64,000 nucleotides of DNA from Nocardia sp. Lineage in GTDB: Bacteria; Actinomycetota; Actinomycetes; Mycobacteriales; Mycobacteriaceae. This document shows positions 1-8,608 of the stretch, piece after piece. The notes under the pieces were generated by a model. It made no database searches, was not told the DNA's origin, and worked only from the letters and a program-made list of their open reading frames with translations. Within the stretch, counting starts at the first letter, position 1; every line of letters starts with the position of its first letter. The stretch covers positions 1 to 64,000 of the forward strand of contig NZ_JAODNK010000181.1 of NCBI RefSeq assembly GCF_025465275.1, written 5' to 3'. The position numbers were made by a program, and so were the translations under genes.

Positions 1-1
1 A

Positions 2-571
2 CGGCACAGTCCACTGCTGCCGGATCTGACTGAAGCCGCGACGCTCTACATGCAGCTGATGCTGTCGAACGCCGCCGCGGGTCTTCCCGTCGAGGTGTAC
101 GAACAGCTGCGGACCCAGGCAGCCGCCCTGAGCGCAGACAACCGGAGTCTCGATGCGGCGCGGCTGCGCGGCATGGTGCTCAGCCACCGCGGCTGGGTAG
201 AGGCGAACAACCGTCGCGAACTCCACCGCCACGGCTGGCGGCAGCTCTTCGCCGAATTCGATGCCGTGGTGTGCCCCATCACGCCCACTCCCGCCTTCCC
301 GCATAACCACAACGGAGGTCTGGAGAACCGGCACATCGACATCGACGGCATCGAGTACCCGTACTTCGACCAGCTCGTCTGGGCCGGTATGGCCACCATG
401 CCCGGCCTGCCCGCCACTGCCATACCCACCGGCCGGTCCCCCGAAGGGCTACCGGTGGGAGTGCAGCTCATCGGTCCGATGTTCGAGGACCGCACTCCCC
501 TGCGGCTGGCCGAACTGCTCGAGCAGAAGATCGGCGGATTCCAGCCACCGGAGGAAGGCGGGCACCGGTAA
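2..571 (+). CDS. Amidase (amidase signature family), C-terminal part
   Basis: This is the C-terminal part of a gene that begins before the window; the frame is open from base 2 to a TAA at 569-571. The visible 189 residues match the end of amidase signature enzymes, which hydrolyse amides with a Ser-cisSer-Lys triad. The triad lies in the missing part. What remains includes the VVCPITPTPAFPH stretch, the MATMPGLPATAIPTG stretch and the LPVGVQLIGP motif, all typical of the family C-terminus. Substrate cannot be told. The next gene converges on it, with about 85 bp between them. Confidence 0.85.
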   Translation, partial: RHSPLLPDLTEAATLYMQLMLSNAAAGLPVEVYEQLRTQAAALSADNRSLDAARLRGMVLSHRGWVEANNRRELHRHGWRQLFAEFDAVVCPITPTPAFPHNHNGGLENRHIDIDGIEYPYFDQLVWAGMATMPGLPATAIPTGRSPEGLPVGVQLIGPMFEDRTPLRLAELLEQKIGGFQPPEEGGHR

Positions 572-657
572 CGCGCGAACCCGAATACCGCACGCCCGCA
601 ATACCGCTACCTCACAATTCCGGCCTGAATGACGGTGAACAACACCTGTTCGTCCTG

Positions 658-1515
658 CTATGGCCCGGTTATGACGGGCGGTTTGTCGGAGCAGGCCACG
701 CCGAGTGTGTCCAGCGCCGTGGCGGATTCACTACCGGGAGGTGGGGAGAGGACGATGACGCGAAGGTCGGTGCGGTGCGTGGTGAGGATGTCGCAGTCCA
801 GGTGCAGCAGGCCCGTTTCGGGGTGGGCGATGGTCTTGCATTCCTGCTCGTACACGCCGACACGACGTGTTTCCCAGAGGCTGTGAAACCTCGGGCTGGC
901 CTGGCGCAGATCGGTAATGAGCTGAGCGAGGTGCTGGTCGTCCGGATATCTGCCGGAGCTCGAGCGCAGGTCGGCGACGATGGATGTCTCGAACTCGTGC
1001 TGTTCATCGAGAGTCCGCACGATTTTCGTGGGCAGGCCGGTGAAGTGGCGCCACACCATGTTGCGCTCGCGTTCGGGTCGCTCGAGAGGGTCGCCGATCA
1101 CGGTGGCCCACAGTGGATTCCAGGCAATCGGGTACCAGCGCACGTCGTAAACCGCTGCGGGGCTCGAGGAAAGTTGCGCCAGCAGGCGGCGGACACTGTC
1201 CGGCAGCGTGTTGTGAACGTGCCTTTCGCCTGGAACCAACTGCCCGGCGAGCTGGAACAGATGTGCGCGTTCGGCGTCGGTCAGCCGCAGGGCGCGAGCG
1301 AGCGCTGCCAGCACCTGAGGTGAGGGCGCGTTCGCCCGGCCCTGTTCGAGCTGGACGAGGTAGTCAGGAGACACGCCGGCCAAATGGGCGAGCTCCTGGC
1401 GCCGAAGCCCGCGCGCACGGCGATTCGTATCGGTCGGCAGGCCGACTTCTTCGGGGCGCAGCCGGTCGCGCCAACTGCGCAAGGTCGCTCCGAATTCGTT
1501 GACCGAAGTCGCCAT
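658..1515 (-). CDS. XRE-family regulator with MmyB-like C-terminal domain
   Basis: A 285-residue DNA-binding regulator. An N-terminal helix-turn-helix (about residues 15-70) contains RRQELAHLAGVSPDYLVQLEQGR, the usual form in actinobacterial XRE/MmyB proteins. The rest resembles the MmyB ligand-binding domain, with the conserved YPIAWNPLW and ERN-containing segments; family members are thought to bind a small lipophilic ligand. I chose the ATG at 1515 because it gives the canonical short N-terminus; an upstream in-frame start at 1575 would add 20 low-complexity residues. It lies 74 bp downstream of the alpha/beta hydrolase on the same strand, so it probably shares its transcript and may regulate it. 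Confidence 0.85.
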   Translation of the reverse strand: MATSVNEFGATLRSWRDRLRPEEVGLPTDTNRRARGLRRQELAHLAGVSPDYLVQLEQGRANAPSPQVLAALARALRLTDAERAHLFQLAGQLVPGERHVHNTLPDSVRRLLAQLSSSPAAVYDVRWYPIAWNPLWATVIGDPLERPERERNMVWRHFTGLPTKIVRTLDEQHEFETSIVADLRSSSGRYPDDQHLAQLITDLRQASPRFHSLWETRRVGVYEQECKTIAHPETGLLHLDCDILTTHRTDLRVIVLSPPPGSESATALDTLGVACSDKPPVITGP

Positions 1516-1589
1516 GGCCCCGATCCTAGGGCGCACCGAGGCAGGCGAGGTGCAGGCTGTCGGTGTCGTGGCCATGGCAGTTGCTCGGA

Positions 1590-2711
1590 TCAGAGGTGCT
1601 CGGCGAACCAGTCGGCGATCAGCTGCCGGGCTGGATCGGGATCGTCGGCGTTGCAGTGCTCGATGCCGCCGTCCCCTGCTGCCGCCGTGAACACGCGGAG
1701 TTCCTTGTCGGTGGAGCCGGCGGCTTGAAATGCCTTGCGCGCGTCGGAGAGTGGAATGGCTCCGTCGTCTTCACCGTGCACGATGAGGAACGGCTGGGTG
1801 AGGTGCGGCAGCGCGTCGGCAAGCGTCCACTGCTCGACCCGTTCCAAAGCCTGTTCCATGGTTTCGGTGCCCATCACCCAGGGCAACTGCCAGAACGGCA
1901 CCGAGGTGGTCTTCGACCGGGTTGCCCAGCGGTGCCGCCAGACGGCACCGTAGTCCCACACCCCGCCCCATGCGGCGCACGCCTTGATCCGATGCTCGAA
2001 CGCCGCCCCGCGCGGCGCGTAGTAGCCCCCGAGGCTGATCCCGAGCAGGCCGATCCGCGCGCGGTCGATGTCGGGCCGCTTCTCGAGGTAGTCGACAATC
2101 GCCGCAGTAGGGACCTCATAGTCCGGGCGGGAGGCAACACCGCGCAGCCGCAGCGGCTCTCCGGTACCGGGAGTGTCGATGACCAGACAGGCGATGCCGC
2201 GGTCGGCGAACTCCTCTCGGATGAAGCCGTAGAGAAGTTCCTTGGTGACGTCGAATCCGTTGTAGAAGATCACGATTGGCACCGGACCCTGCTCATCACG
2301 GGCGGGGATGAGATAACCAGGAAGCACCCCATCGGGCGAGTCGATCTCCACGCGCTCGAGAGGGCGTGGCAAGCACTCCACGGCCCTGGTGAAGGCCGTG
2401 AGTCCGCACTGGTAGCTATCGGTCTTCGCCGGACCCAGCGGCGTCTGCCGCTCACCTGTCAGGTAGTAGTTCGACGCCCGCAAGAAGCGTGCACTCGCAC
2501 TGCGCCGGTATCCGCTGCGCAGATCGTCCTCGGCACGCTCCATCTGCTGCGCGCCGGCACTGTCCCACGCCTTCGTCCACGCGTCGACATCCGGATCCGC
2601 CTCGCGCAAAGGTGCTAGCCAGCGGTCGATCTGCCCCAGATCCCCACCGGCCATCAGCGACAACATCACCGCGGAAGACCACATGTAATTGCTCGGAAAG
2701 TATTCGAACAC
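1590..2711 (-). CDS. Alpha/beta hydrolase (FrsA/DUF1100-like esterase)
   Basis: A 373-residue cytoplasmic hydrolase with an N-terminal helical region and a C-terminal alpha/beta fold. The nucleophile elbow is GISLGG; a downstream VHGEDDGAIP segment carries the acid residue and a C-terminal GGIEHCN the likely catalytic histidine. The length and the extended N-terminus resemble FrsA/DUF1100 esterases and 2,6-dihydropseudooxynicotine hydrolase-like enzymes rather than small lipases. The GTG start at 2711 is preceded by GGGAG at good spacing. The XRE regulator follows on the same strand. No signal peptide is seen and the substrate is unknown. Confidence 0.8.
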   Translation of the reverse strand: MFEYFPSNYMWSSAVMLSLMAGGDLGQIDRWLAPLREADPDVDAWTKAWDSAGAQQMERAEDDLRSGYRRSASARFLRASNYYLTGERQTPLGPAKTDSYQCGLTAFTRAVECLPRPLERVEIDSPDGVLPGYLIPARDEQGPVPIVIFYNGFDVTKELLYGFIREEFADRGIACLVIDTPGTGEPLRLRGVASRPDYEVPTAAIVDYLEKRPDIDRARIGLLGISLGGYYAPRGAAFEHRIKACAAWGGVWDYGAVWRHRWATRSKTTSVPFWQLPWVMGTETMEQALERVEQWTLADALPHLTQPFLIVHGEDDGAIPLSDARKAFQAAGSTDKELRVFTAAAGDGGIEHCNADDPDPARQLIADWFAEHL

Positions 2712-2843
2712 AACATCTCCCTTCCCTGATTCACTCGAGCCCGGCCGAATCGAGCCTAAGCCCGATTTCGCAGCTCAGAGCGCTTCAGAGTGGTGATGTC
2801 AGTACCACCCACACAGCCTGGCGGGAATGCGGTGACCGCTACG

Positions 2844-3377
2844 TCACCGATCGAGCTCGGCGTGCTCTTTCAGGGCTCGGAGAGTTTCGGGAATGCCATG
2901 CAGCGCATGGTTGTCCCGGAGCGTGCCCAGCGGACCGGACCAGCGCAGGAGCCGGTTGAACGCGGAGGCATAGGACCAGTCGCGGTATTCGGTGACCAGT
3001 GTCCCGCCCGGATCAGGTTCGAGGCGATATCCCCAACGCGGGCCGACGATGTGGACCTGGAACTCGAAATGTTCGAGGGGTGTGGCGACGGTGACTTCGC
3101 ACGGCGTGATCCATACGACCGGGCCTATGCGGTTGACGCCGACGAACCATGCGCCCACCTGTGGACCCGCGGCGCCACCGAGCCAGCGTCCGCGGCGGTT
3201 CTCTGTACTCCACCTGCCCATGCCGGTGATGTCGGTGACCAGATCCCAAAGTTCTTGCGGCGGTGCGTCGATGACCACCGCCGTCTCGTCGGTCATGCCA
3301 TGGTCGGTTCGGGTGCGAACCACGCCTTCGGGTGGGTTCAGAAATCGCCGAAGCGTTGCATTGACCTCGCCGACCAT
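2844..3377 (-). CDS. SRPBCC (START/polyketide-cyclase-like) family protein
   Basis: A 177-residue single-domain protein of the SRPBCC fold, which forms a deep hydrophobic ligand pocket. Recognisable features are the opening AVVIDAPPQELWDLVTDI pattern, the central WVGG-like strand region (here WLGGAAGPQVGAWFVGVN) and the long C-terminal helix with LRALKEHAE. About 30 extra residues precede the domain. Members bind lipids or aromatic ligands or act as cyclases; nothing here fixes the ligand. It is isolated between the hydrolase and helR, with 132 and 75 bp gaps. The ATG at 3377 follows a GAGGG sequence. Confidence 0.75.
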   Translation of the reverse strand: MVGEVNATLRRFLNPPEGVVRTRTDHGMTDETAVVIDAPPQELWDLVTDITGMGRWSTENRRGRWLGGAAGPQVGAWFVGVNRIGPVVWITPCEVTVATPLEHFEFQVHIVGPRWGYRLEPDPGGTLVTEYRDWSYASAFNRLLRWSGPLGTLRDNHALHGIPETLRALKEHAELDR

Positions 3378-3452
3378 GGCTAACCCTCACTGTCTGGGAC
3401 GAAATTCAGCGTATCGCCGATCGCTACAGACCCGCAAGATCCGCAGGAGGCG

Positions 3453-5606
3453 TCAGGGATTCGTGAGGATGACGAGTTGCTGGGTTGCTCGGGTCATGGC
3501 GACATAGCGGTCGACGGCGCCTTCGATGCCCTCGCCGAAGTTCTCGGGGTCGATGAGGACGACCAGGTCGAATTCGAGTCCCTTCGCCAGCTCGGGGGTC
3601 AGTGACCGGACGCGCGAGGTCGTCTGGAATACCGGATCACCTATGACACAGGCGATTCCCTCGTCGTGCTTGTCGAGCCACGTCTCGAGGATCGTGTCCA
3701 GATCCGTCACGGATCCGTGGACGACGGGGATGCCGCTGCTCCGAATCGAGGTCGGCACATTGGCGTCCGGGAGCACGGCGCGAATGACCGGCTCGGCCTC
3801 GGCCATCACCTCTTCCGGCGTCCGGTAGTTGATGCTCAAGGAGGCCAGGCTGATTCGGTCCAAGCCGACCCGCTCGAGCCTTTCCTGCCACGACTCGGTG
3901 AATCCGTGGCGGGCCTGCGCACGATCTCCGACGATGGTGAAACTGCGAGAAGGGCAGCGCAGCAACAACATCTGCCACTCCGCGTCGGTCAGCTCCTGCG
4001 CCTCGTCCACGACGATGTGGGCGAACGGACCGGCGAGCAGGTCCGGGTCGGTGGTGGGCAGGGCGGACTCGTCGACCAGATTGTCCCGGATGTCCTGCTG
4101 GCGCAGCATGGTCATCACACCTTCACCGTCGTCGTATTCGGCGGACGCGATCAGATTGTCGATGACATTGGACATACGGTTGCGTTCGACCGCGGCAGTC
4201 GCTTCGTATCGGCGCTTGCGTCGTGACGACTCCGGATCGCCGAGCCGCTGCCGGGCGGCATCCAGCAGCGGCAGATCGGACACCGTCCAGTTCTTGGCGT
4301 CCGCGCGCTGCAGCTTCCGGACCTGCTCAGGGCTCAGCCAGGGCGCGCACTTGCGCAGGTAGGCGGGCACCGACCAGAGATCCGCGACGAGGTCGGCCGC
4401 TTCGATCAAGGTCCAGGAGTTATTGAGAACGGTGCGCAGTTCCTTGTTCTGCCGCAACGAATTCCAGAGCTCGTCGGCCGGAACGTCGTCACCGTGCTTG
4501 TCCTTCACAATCTCGAGCAGCACTTCCCAGATCTGCTCGTGCGCCTCGTTGTGCGGCGTGCCTGGGTCCGGTGCGCCGAACGCCTCGGCCCAATCGTCGG
4601 CACTCAGCCAGATATCGGCCCAGTCGGTCGAGACCGTCATCCCCTTGGCCGGCGGCTCCTCGTAGAACTTGACCGCCGTTTCGATCGCGTGCACCAGGTC
4701 CGCGGACGACTTCAGGCGAGCCACCTCCGGGTCGGTCTCGACCTTTGCCGCAGCGCCTTCGACGACGAGTTCGCGCAGAGTGCAGGACTGCACACCCTCC
4801 TCGCCGAGATTGGGCAGCACGTCGGCGACATAAGCCAGGTACGGCTGATGCGGACCGACGAACAGCACGCCACCCCGGCGGTGCGCTAGTCGAGGATCGG
4901 AGTAGAGGAGATAGGCCGTGCGGTGCAGAGCGACCACGGTCTTGCCCGTACCCGGACCACCGTCGACAACAAGCGCACCGCGTGATCCCGCGCGGACAAT
5001 GGCGTCCTGGTCGGCCTGGATGGTGCCGAGCACATCGCGCATCCGGGCCGACCGGTTACTGCCCAGGCTGGCGATGAAGGCGGACTGGTCGTCGAGCGCG
5101 GCACGGCTTTCCAACCCGTCCGCGGTGAAGACCTCGTCCCAGTAGTCGCTGATTCGGCCCAGGGTCCAGCGATATCTGCGGCGGCGTACCAAACTCATCG
5201 GATTGCCGTGCGTTGCTCCGAAGAACGGCTCGGCCGCCGGAGAACGCCAGTCCACCAGCAGCCGTTCACCCGCGCTGTCCGTCAGGCCAAGTCGCCCCAC
5301 ATACACGGGCTCGGGGTCGTCCGCCCGGACGATATGACCGAGGCACAGATCCAGGCCGAAGCGGCTCAGACCACGCAGGCGAGAGGTCAGCTGACGGACC
5401 TCCTGATCGCGCTCCACCGCCTCCTGGCCCAGCGAGACAGGCGCCTTGCGCACGGCATCGAGGCGAGTGGACAGATCCGCGATGGACTGCTCGAGGCTCG
5501 TCCCGATGGCGGCGAAGTGCCGATCGTCCTCGGCGATCAATGCCGGGTCGGCTTTGGCGGCAAGACGGTCGGGAAGGTCGAAGGCACTCGTCATCAAGGG
5601 TTTCAC
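3453..5606 (-). CDS. helR: HelR-type RNA polymerase-recycling helicase-like ATPase
   Basis: A 717-residue UvrD/Rep-like superfamily I ATPase of the HelD/HelR family. These displace or protect RNA polymerase; the actinobacterial HelR branch confers tolerance to rifamycins. Seen here: an N-terminal helical arm of about 100 residues, Walker A GGPGTGKT (216-223), a DEAQ-type Walker B (HIVVDEAQELTDAEW), motif III IVGDRAQARHG, and a C-terminal helicase motif LAKGLEFDLVVLIDP followed by AMTRATQQL. I chose the GTG at 5606, which has AGGAG 4 nt upstream; an ATG at 5594 is the alternative. A near-perfect rifamycin-associated element lies 56 bp upstream, which strongly supports HelR over generic HelD or UvrD. 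Confidence 0.85.
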   Translation of the reverse strand: MKPLMTSAFDLPDRLAAKADPALIAEDDRHFAAIGTSLEQSIADLSTRLDAVRKAPVSLGQEAVERDQEVRQLTSRLRGLSRFGLDLCLGHIVRADDPEPVYVGRLGLTDSAGERLLVDWRSPAAEPFFGATHGNPMSLVRRRRYRWTLGRISDYWDEVFTADGLESRAALDDQSAFIASLGSNRSARMRDVLGTIQADQDAIVRAGSRGALVVDGGPGTGKTVVALHRTAYLLYSDPRLAHRRGGVLFVGPHQPYLAYVADVLPNLGEEGVQSCTLRELVVEGAAAKVETDPEVARLKSSADLVHAIETAVKFYEEPPAKGMTVSTDWADIWLSADDWAEAFGAPDPGTPHNEAHEQIWEVLLEIVKDKHGDDVPADELWNSLRQNKELRTVLNNSWTLIEAADLVADLWSVPAYLRKCAPWLSPEQVRKLQRADAKNWTVSDLPLLDAARQRLGDPESSRRKRRYEATAAVERNRMSNVIDNLIASAEYDDGEGVMTMLRQQDIRDNLVDESALPTTDPDLLAGPFAHIVVDEAQELTDAEWQMLLLRCPSRSFTIVGDRAQARHGFTESWQERLERVGLDRISLASLSINYRTPEEVMAEAEPVIRAVLPDANVPTSIRSSGIPVVHGSVTDLDTILETWLDKHDEGIACVIGDPVFQTTSRVRSLTPELAKGLEFDLVVLIDPENFGEGIEGAVDRYVAMTRATQQLVILTNP

Positions 5607-5661
5607 GCAACTCCTATTTCCGCAGGTTCCGGCCTTGATGAGCGATTCTGCGCCATCACCC

Positions 5662-5680
5662 GGGTCTTGCGGCAAGCCCC
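5662..5680 (-). promoter_or_regulatory. Rifamycin-associated element (RAE) upstream of helR
   Basis: The 19 bp read gggtcttgcggcaagcccc. The published RAE consensus is GGGGCTTGCGGCAAGCCCC, so 18 of 19 positions match; the mismatch is position 4. The site ends 56 bp upstream of the helR GTG. In actinobacteria this inverted repeat precedes rifamycin resistance genes and is needed for rifamycin induction, so helR is predicted to be rifamycin-inducible. Confidence 0.85.
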
Positions 5681-5704
5681 CGGGTGCGATATAAGTTGAG
5701 AGTG

Positions 5705-5731
5705 GGAAGGAGTTGTTCTCCTTCCTTTTTT
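5705..5731 (+). terminator. Hairpin with T-tract between an SDR gene and helR
   Basis: Arms GGAAGGAG (5705-5712) and CTCCTTCC (5718-5725) enclose a 5-nt loop and are followed by six T residues on the + strand. It has the form of an intrinsic terminator for + strand transcripts, although no + strand gene ends nearby. It could stop antisense transcription. On the minus strand the A-tract precedes the stem, so it is a poor terminator for the upstream SDR. Confidence 0.5.
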
Positions 5732-5753
5732 CATGTCCCGTGCCGGCCCTTTC

Positions 5754-6620
5754 TCACATTCCCTGCTGGAAGCGGCCGCTTCGAACGACGTCGAAACGTT
5801 CGGGAACAACGCGGTCCAGCAGATTGGCAATGCGGCCGCGCACCGGGCTGATGCGGCGGGGCCGATCGATGATGGCGTCGCAGATGGCACCCGCGCCCTG
5901 CTCGGGAGTCAGCGCGACCGCATTCTGGTACAGCGAACTCGGGGCGATCATCGGCGTGCGGACCAGCGGCATGTAGACCGTGGTGAATCGTATGTTCTCC
6001 GTGAGGGTTTCGACCTGCAGGCTGTCGGTGAGCGAGTCGAGGGCCGCCTTGGAGGCGATGTAGGCGCTGAATCCCGCACCGCCGAACAGAATGGCCAGCG
6101 AGAGCACCGAGACGACCTGGCCGTCGCGCCGCTCCCGCATCCCGGGCAGCAGCGCGAGCATGAGCCGCGTCGGAACGAAGTAGTTCAGCCGCATGGTGCG
6201 CTCGTAGTCATGGAACCGGTCATACGACTCGTCCAGCCGCCGCCGAATCGATCGGCCCGCATTGTTGACCAGGATGTCCACACCGCCGTGATCGGCGAGC
6301 ACCTGCACTGTCATCGCATCGAGCGCGTCGAAATCATTGAGATCGCACGGATAGACGGCGGCTTTGCCACCTGAGCTCTCGATCTGCGCGGCGACCTCAC
6401 GCAACTCCGCTTCCCGCCGGGCAACCAGCGCCACTGTAGCGCCGGCAGCGCCGATCCGAACCGCTGCGGCCCGCCCGATCCCGGAGGACGCACCGGTGAT
6501 CAGCACGGTCCGCCCCGCCACCCGATCTTCGAGTGTGTGCGACCGACGCAACCTAGCCAGGCTCACCTGAGTGTCGAGGCTGTGCTTGATCTGCTTGGTC
6601 AGCTCACCAATTCCATACAT
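5754..6620 (-). CDS. Short-chain dehydrogenase/reductase (SDR)
   Basis: A 288-residue classical SDR, a soluble NAD(P)(H)-dependent oxidoreductase with a Rossmann fold. The cofactor motif TGASSGIG is at 42-49, NNAG at about 119-122, and the catalytic Tyr-Lys pair in YIASK at 187-191. The usual serine is probably one of the two in SVLSLA just upstream. A roughly 35-residue N-terminal helix and a C-terminal tail of about 45 residues after the core resemble the SDR part of fatty-acyl-CoA reductase-type proteins, so a lipid substrate is possible. It is divergent from a MarR gene 47 bp away, which likely controls it. Confidence 0.85.
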   Translation of the reverse strand: MYGIGELTKQIKHSLDTQVSLARLRRSHTLEDRVAGRTVLITGASSGIGRAAAVRIGAAGATVALVARREAELREVAAQIESSGGKAAVYPCDLNDFDALDAMTVQVLADHGGVDILVNNAGRSIRRRLDESYDRFHDYERTMRLNYFVPTRLMLALLPGMRERRDGQVVSVLSLAILFGGAGFSAYIASKAALDSLTDSLQVETLTENIRFTTVYMPLVRTPMIAPSSLYQNAVALTPEQGAGAICDAIIDRPRRISPVRGRIANLLDRVVPERFDVVRSGRFQQGM

Positions 6621-6653
6621 AGTGATGAATACTAAATTACATAACTAGTGATG
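6621..6653. promoter_or_regulatory. AT-rich divergent promoter region with repeated AGTGATG
   Basis: The 47-bp gap between the SDR and MarR genes is strikingly AT-rich for this genome. AGTGATG occurs at 6621-6627 and again at 6647-6653, 26 bp apart, directly flanking both start regions. These direct repeats are good candidates for the binding site of the adjacent MarR protein, which would control both genes. Confidence 0.45.
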
Positions 6654-6667
6654 TACATTTGCCAGTC

Positions 6668-7117
6668 ATGGACGCCGCCAGCCTGCATCTCATCGCTCGC
6701 CGCTTGCGGACCATCGCCTTCGCGGCCACCGGCACCACCGGCTCGCGCCGCTTCGCGCCCAGCGAATTCGCCGTGATCGAAGATGTTGCGCTGCACCCGG
6801 AATCATCGATTCGCGACATCACCGACCGCACCGCCATCGTGCAGAGTCTGGTCTCCAGAATCGTGGCCCGCTACCGCGACGACGGCCTCCTGCGCACCGA
6901 GCCCGATCCGTCCGACGGCCGCCGCGTCCGGGTGAGCGTCGACCCGGTCATGCTGGTGGAGGTGCTGCGCAAGCGCGGGCAGGCGCCGATCGAATCCGCG
7001 CTGGCCGCCGAGCTGCCACGGCTGCTGCCCACCCAGCGCCAACGAGTTTCGGAACTGCTGGAGGAGTTGGCGGAGCTGCTGCGCGCCGACGGCCCGGACT
7101 CGCACACCGACTCATAA
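6668..7117 (+). CDS. MarR-family transcriptional regulator
   Basis: A 149-residue winged-helix regulator. The recognition region SIRDITDRTAIVQSLVSRIV and the wing LRTEPDPSDGRRVRVSV match MarR proteins, which bind as dimers and release DNA on binding small phenolic or lipophilic ligands. The first two and last two helices form the dimer interface. I chose the ATG at 6668; a TTG at 6659 is in frame but has no better ribosome site. It is divergent from the SDR gene at 5754-6620 and most likely represses it and itself. Confidence 0.8.
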   Translation: MDAASLHLIARRLRTIAFAATGTTGSRRFAPSEFAVIEDVALHPESSIRDITDRTAIVQSLVSRIVARYRDDGLLRTEPDPSDGRRVRVSVDPVMLVEVLRKRGQAPIESALAAELPRLLPTQRQRVSELLEELAELLRADGPDSHTDS

Positions 7118-7453
7118 GACCGGCACCACCCGTCGAATTCGGGTTGGCGGCGAGGCGAAGCCGATTCCATCAACATGAATGCCGGTCCGCTCGAATCATT
7201 CTGCACATCGCATTCGGCAAATGGTTTGGCACGCATTGTCATTGGCTGGCACAGGCCGAGAATGCTAGCTTCGCCTAGCCGCAGCGGGGGACGTCCCGAA
7301 AAAGGCCGATACAACACTGCGCACTCGGAAATCACGCTGAAACATCGGGATTCAGCCCCTGTGTCATAAACCGATCCGGGTGGCTCGGCCCGAAAAGGGA
7401 AGCGGGCCGAGCCATCCGGCGGTAGATCGAGCAGCGGTTCGACAGGTGATCGG
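7118..7453. other. Intergenic region, 336 bp, no gene seen
   Basis: This gap lies between two convergent genes, MarR (+) and the AAA ATPase (-). No ORF with coding character or start signal was found. The only clear structure is the 12-bp hairpin at 7381-7414. Confidence 0.5.
7381..7414 (-). terminator. Strong hairpin downstream of the DUF5925 ATPase gene
   Basis: A perfect 12-bp stem, TGGCTCGGCCCG (7381-7392) with its complement at 7403-7414, and a 10-nt loop. It lies 40 bp beyond the stop of the ATPase gene. No run of T follows on the minus strand, so it is a terminator of the GC-hairpin type common in actinobacteria or an mRNA-stabilising end. Confidence 0.55.
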
Positions 7454-8608
7454 TTACAGGTAACCGACGGTGTCGGAAATCGAAGGTGTCGGGGTGGCTT
7501 GAATTCGAGAGCGTTCGTCTCGGCATTCGATCAGTTCGGCGAGGGTCATTCCATCGGGGCCCACCACCGGCTTGGGACGGTCGCCGAGTTCGCGGGTCAG
7601 CCAGGCGGTGGCTTCTTCGGGTGAGAGACGGCCTACTTCCAATTGGGCGAGGCAGCGGCCGGGGCGGATGACAGCGGGGTGCAGGCGGGAGAGATTTTCG
7701 TTGGTGGTGATGGCGACGAGGACGTCGCGGCCCTGGCCGAGCATCCCGTCGGTGAGATTGAGCAGGCGGGAAAGACCTTGGCCGGTGGACTCTTTCGCGG
7801 AACCGCGGATGAGTTCGTCGCAGTCCTCCAAAACCAGCAGTCGCCAGCGGCGCTTGGATTCGTCGTAGGTGTCGACGCCGATGGCCACCTCCATGAGATA
7901 GCCGGGGTTGGAGAAGAGCACCTCCGGATCGAGGATGCAGTCGACCTGGCACCACTCGGCCCATTCCCGGGCCAGTGCGCGCAGCGCGGAGGTCTTGCCG
8001 GTGCCCGGCGGACCGTGCAGCAGGAGCAGCCGCCCGGTCACCTCGTCGGCGCGCAGCGACATCAGGCGCTGCATGGCCGCGCTGATCTCGGTGCCGTAGT
8101 TGCCTTCGATCTCCGGCCAGGAGGCGGCCGAAATGGGGCGCTCGCGCCGGTTGGGACCGTGGGCTCCGCTGTGCCAGAAGCCCATCGACACCTGGCTGGC
8201 GTCGGATTCGGGTTCGACGGTGGCATCGGCGGCACACATGGCGAGCACATCGCGGGCCAGCGCCTCGGTAATGGCGCACACGCTCAGCACGGCGGTGCCG
8301 TTGGTGCGGCGGATGACACGCAATGTCCAGCCGTCGCCGACTGACAGGGTGGCACGCATACCGTCGTCATCGCTGGTGCGCAGTACCCGAGCGTCGTCCG
8401 GGCAGAGCGGTGCGTCCGGCTTGACGTGCTCGAGGTCCATCGAAACCGCATGCGGCTGTTCGCCGCTCACATAGAGCGACAGTGCCAGTGCGTCGATGAT
8501 GTCGCGCGGCGAATCGGAGTCGTCGAGGTTCATCGCCCACGTGAGCGCCGCAGCCGCGGGCTCCTCGCGGCCGACCAGTTTCAGGCGTTCCTGCGGGGTA
8601 GAAGTCAC
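7454..8608 (-). CDS. AAA-family ATPase with DUF5925 N-terminal region
   Basis: A 384-residue protein. The first 170 residues resemble the actinobacterial DUF5925 domain; the rest is an AAA ATPase with Walker A GPPGTGKT, Walker B LLVLEDCDE, sensor-1 region VLVAITTNEN and an arginine-finger stretch RLHPAVIRPGR. Its direct role is unknown; AAA proteins remodel partner proteins or complexes using ATP. No membrane segment is present. The GTG start overlaps the upstream thioesterase stop by 4 bp (GTGA), so the two genes are translationally coupled and probably co-regulated from the KstR-like site further upstream. Confidence 0.85.
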   Translation of the reverse strand: MTSTPQERLKLVGREEPAAAALTWAMNLDDSDSPRDIIDALALSLYVSGEQPHAVSMDLEHVKPDAPLCPDDARVLRTSDDDGMRATLSVGDGWTLRVIRRTNGTAVLSVCAITEALARDVLAMCAADATVEPESDASQVSMGFWHSGAHGPNRRERPISAASWPEIEGNYGTEISAAMQRLMSLRADEVTGRLLLLHGPPGTGKTSALRALAREWAEWCQVDCILDPEVLFSNPGYLMEVAIGVDTYDESKRRWRLLVLEDCDELIRGSAKESTGQGLSRLLNLTDGMLGQGRDVLVAITTNENLSRLHPAVIRPGRCLAQLEVGRLSPEEATAWLTRELGDRPKPVVGPDGMTLAELIECRDERSRIQATPTPSISDTVGYL

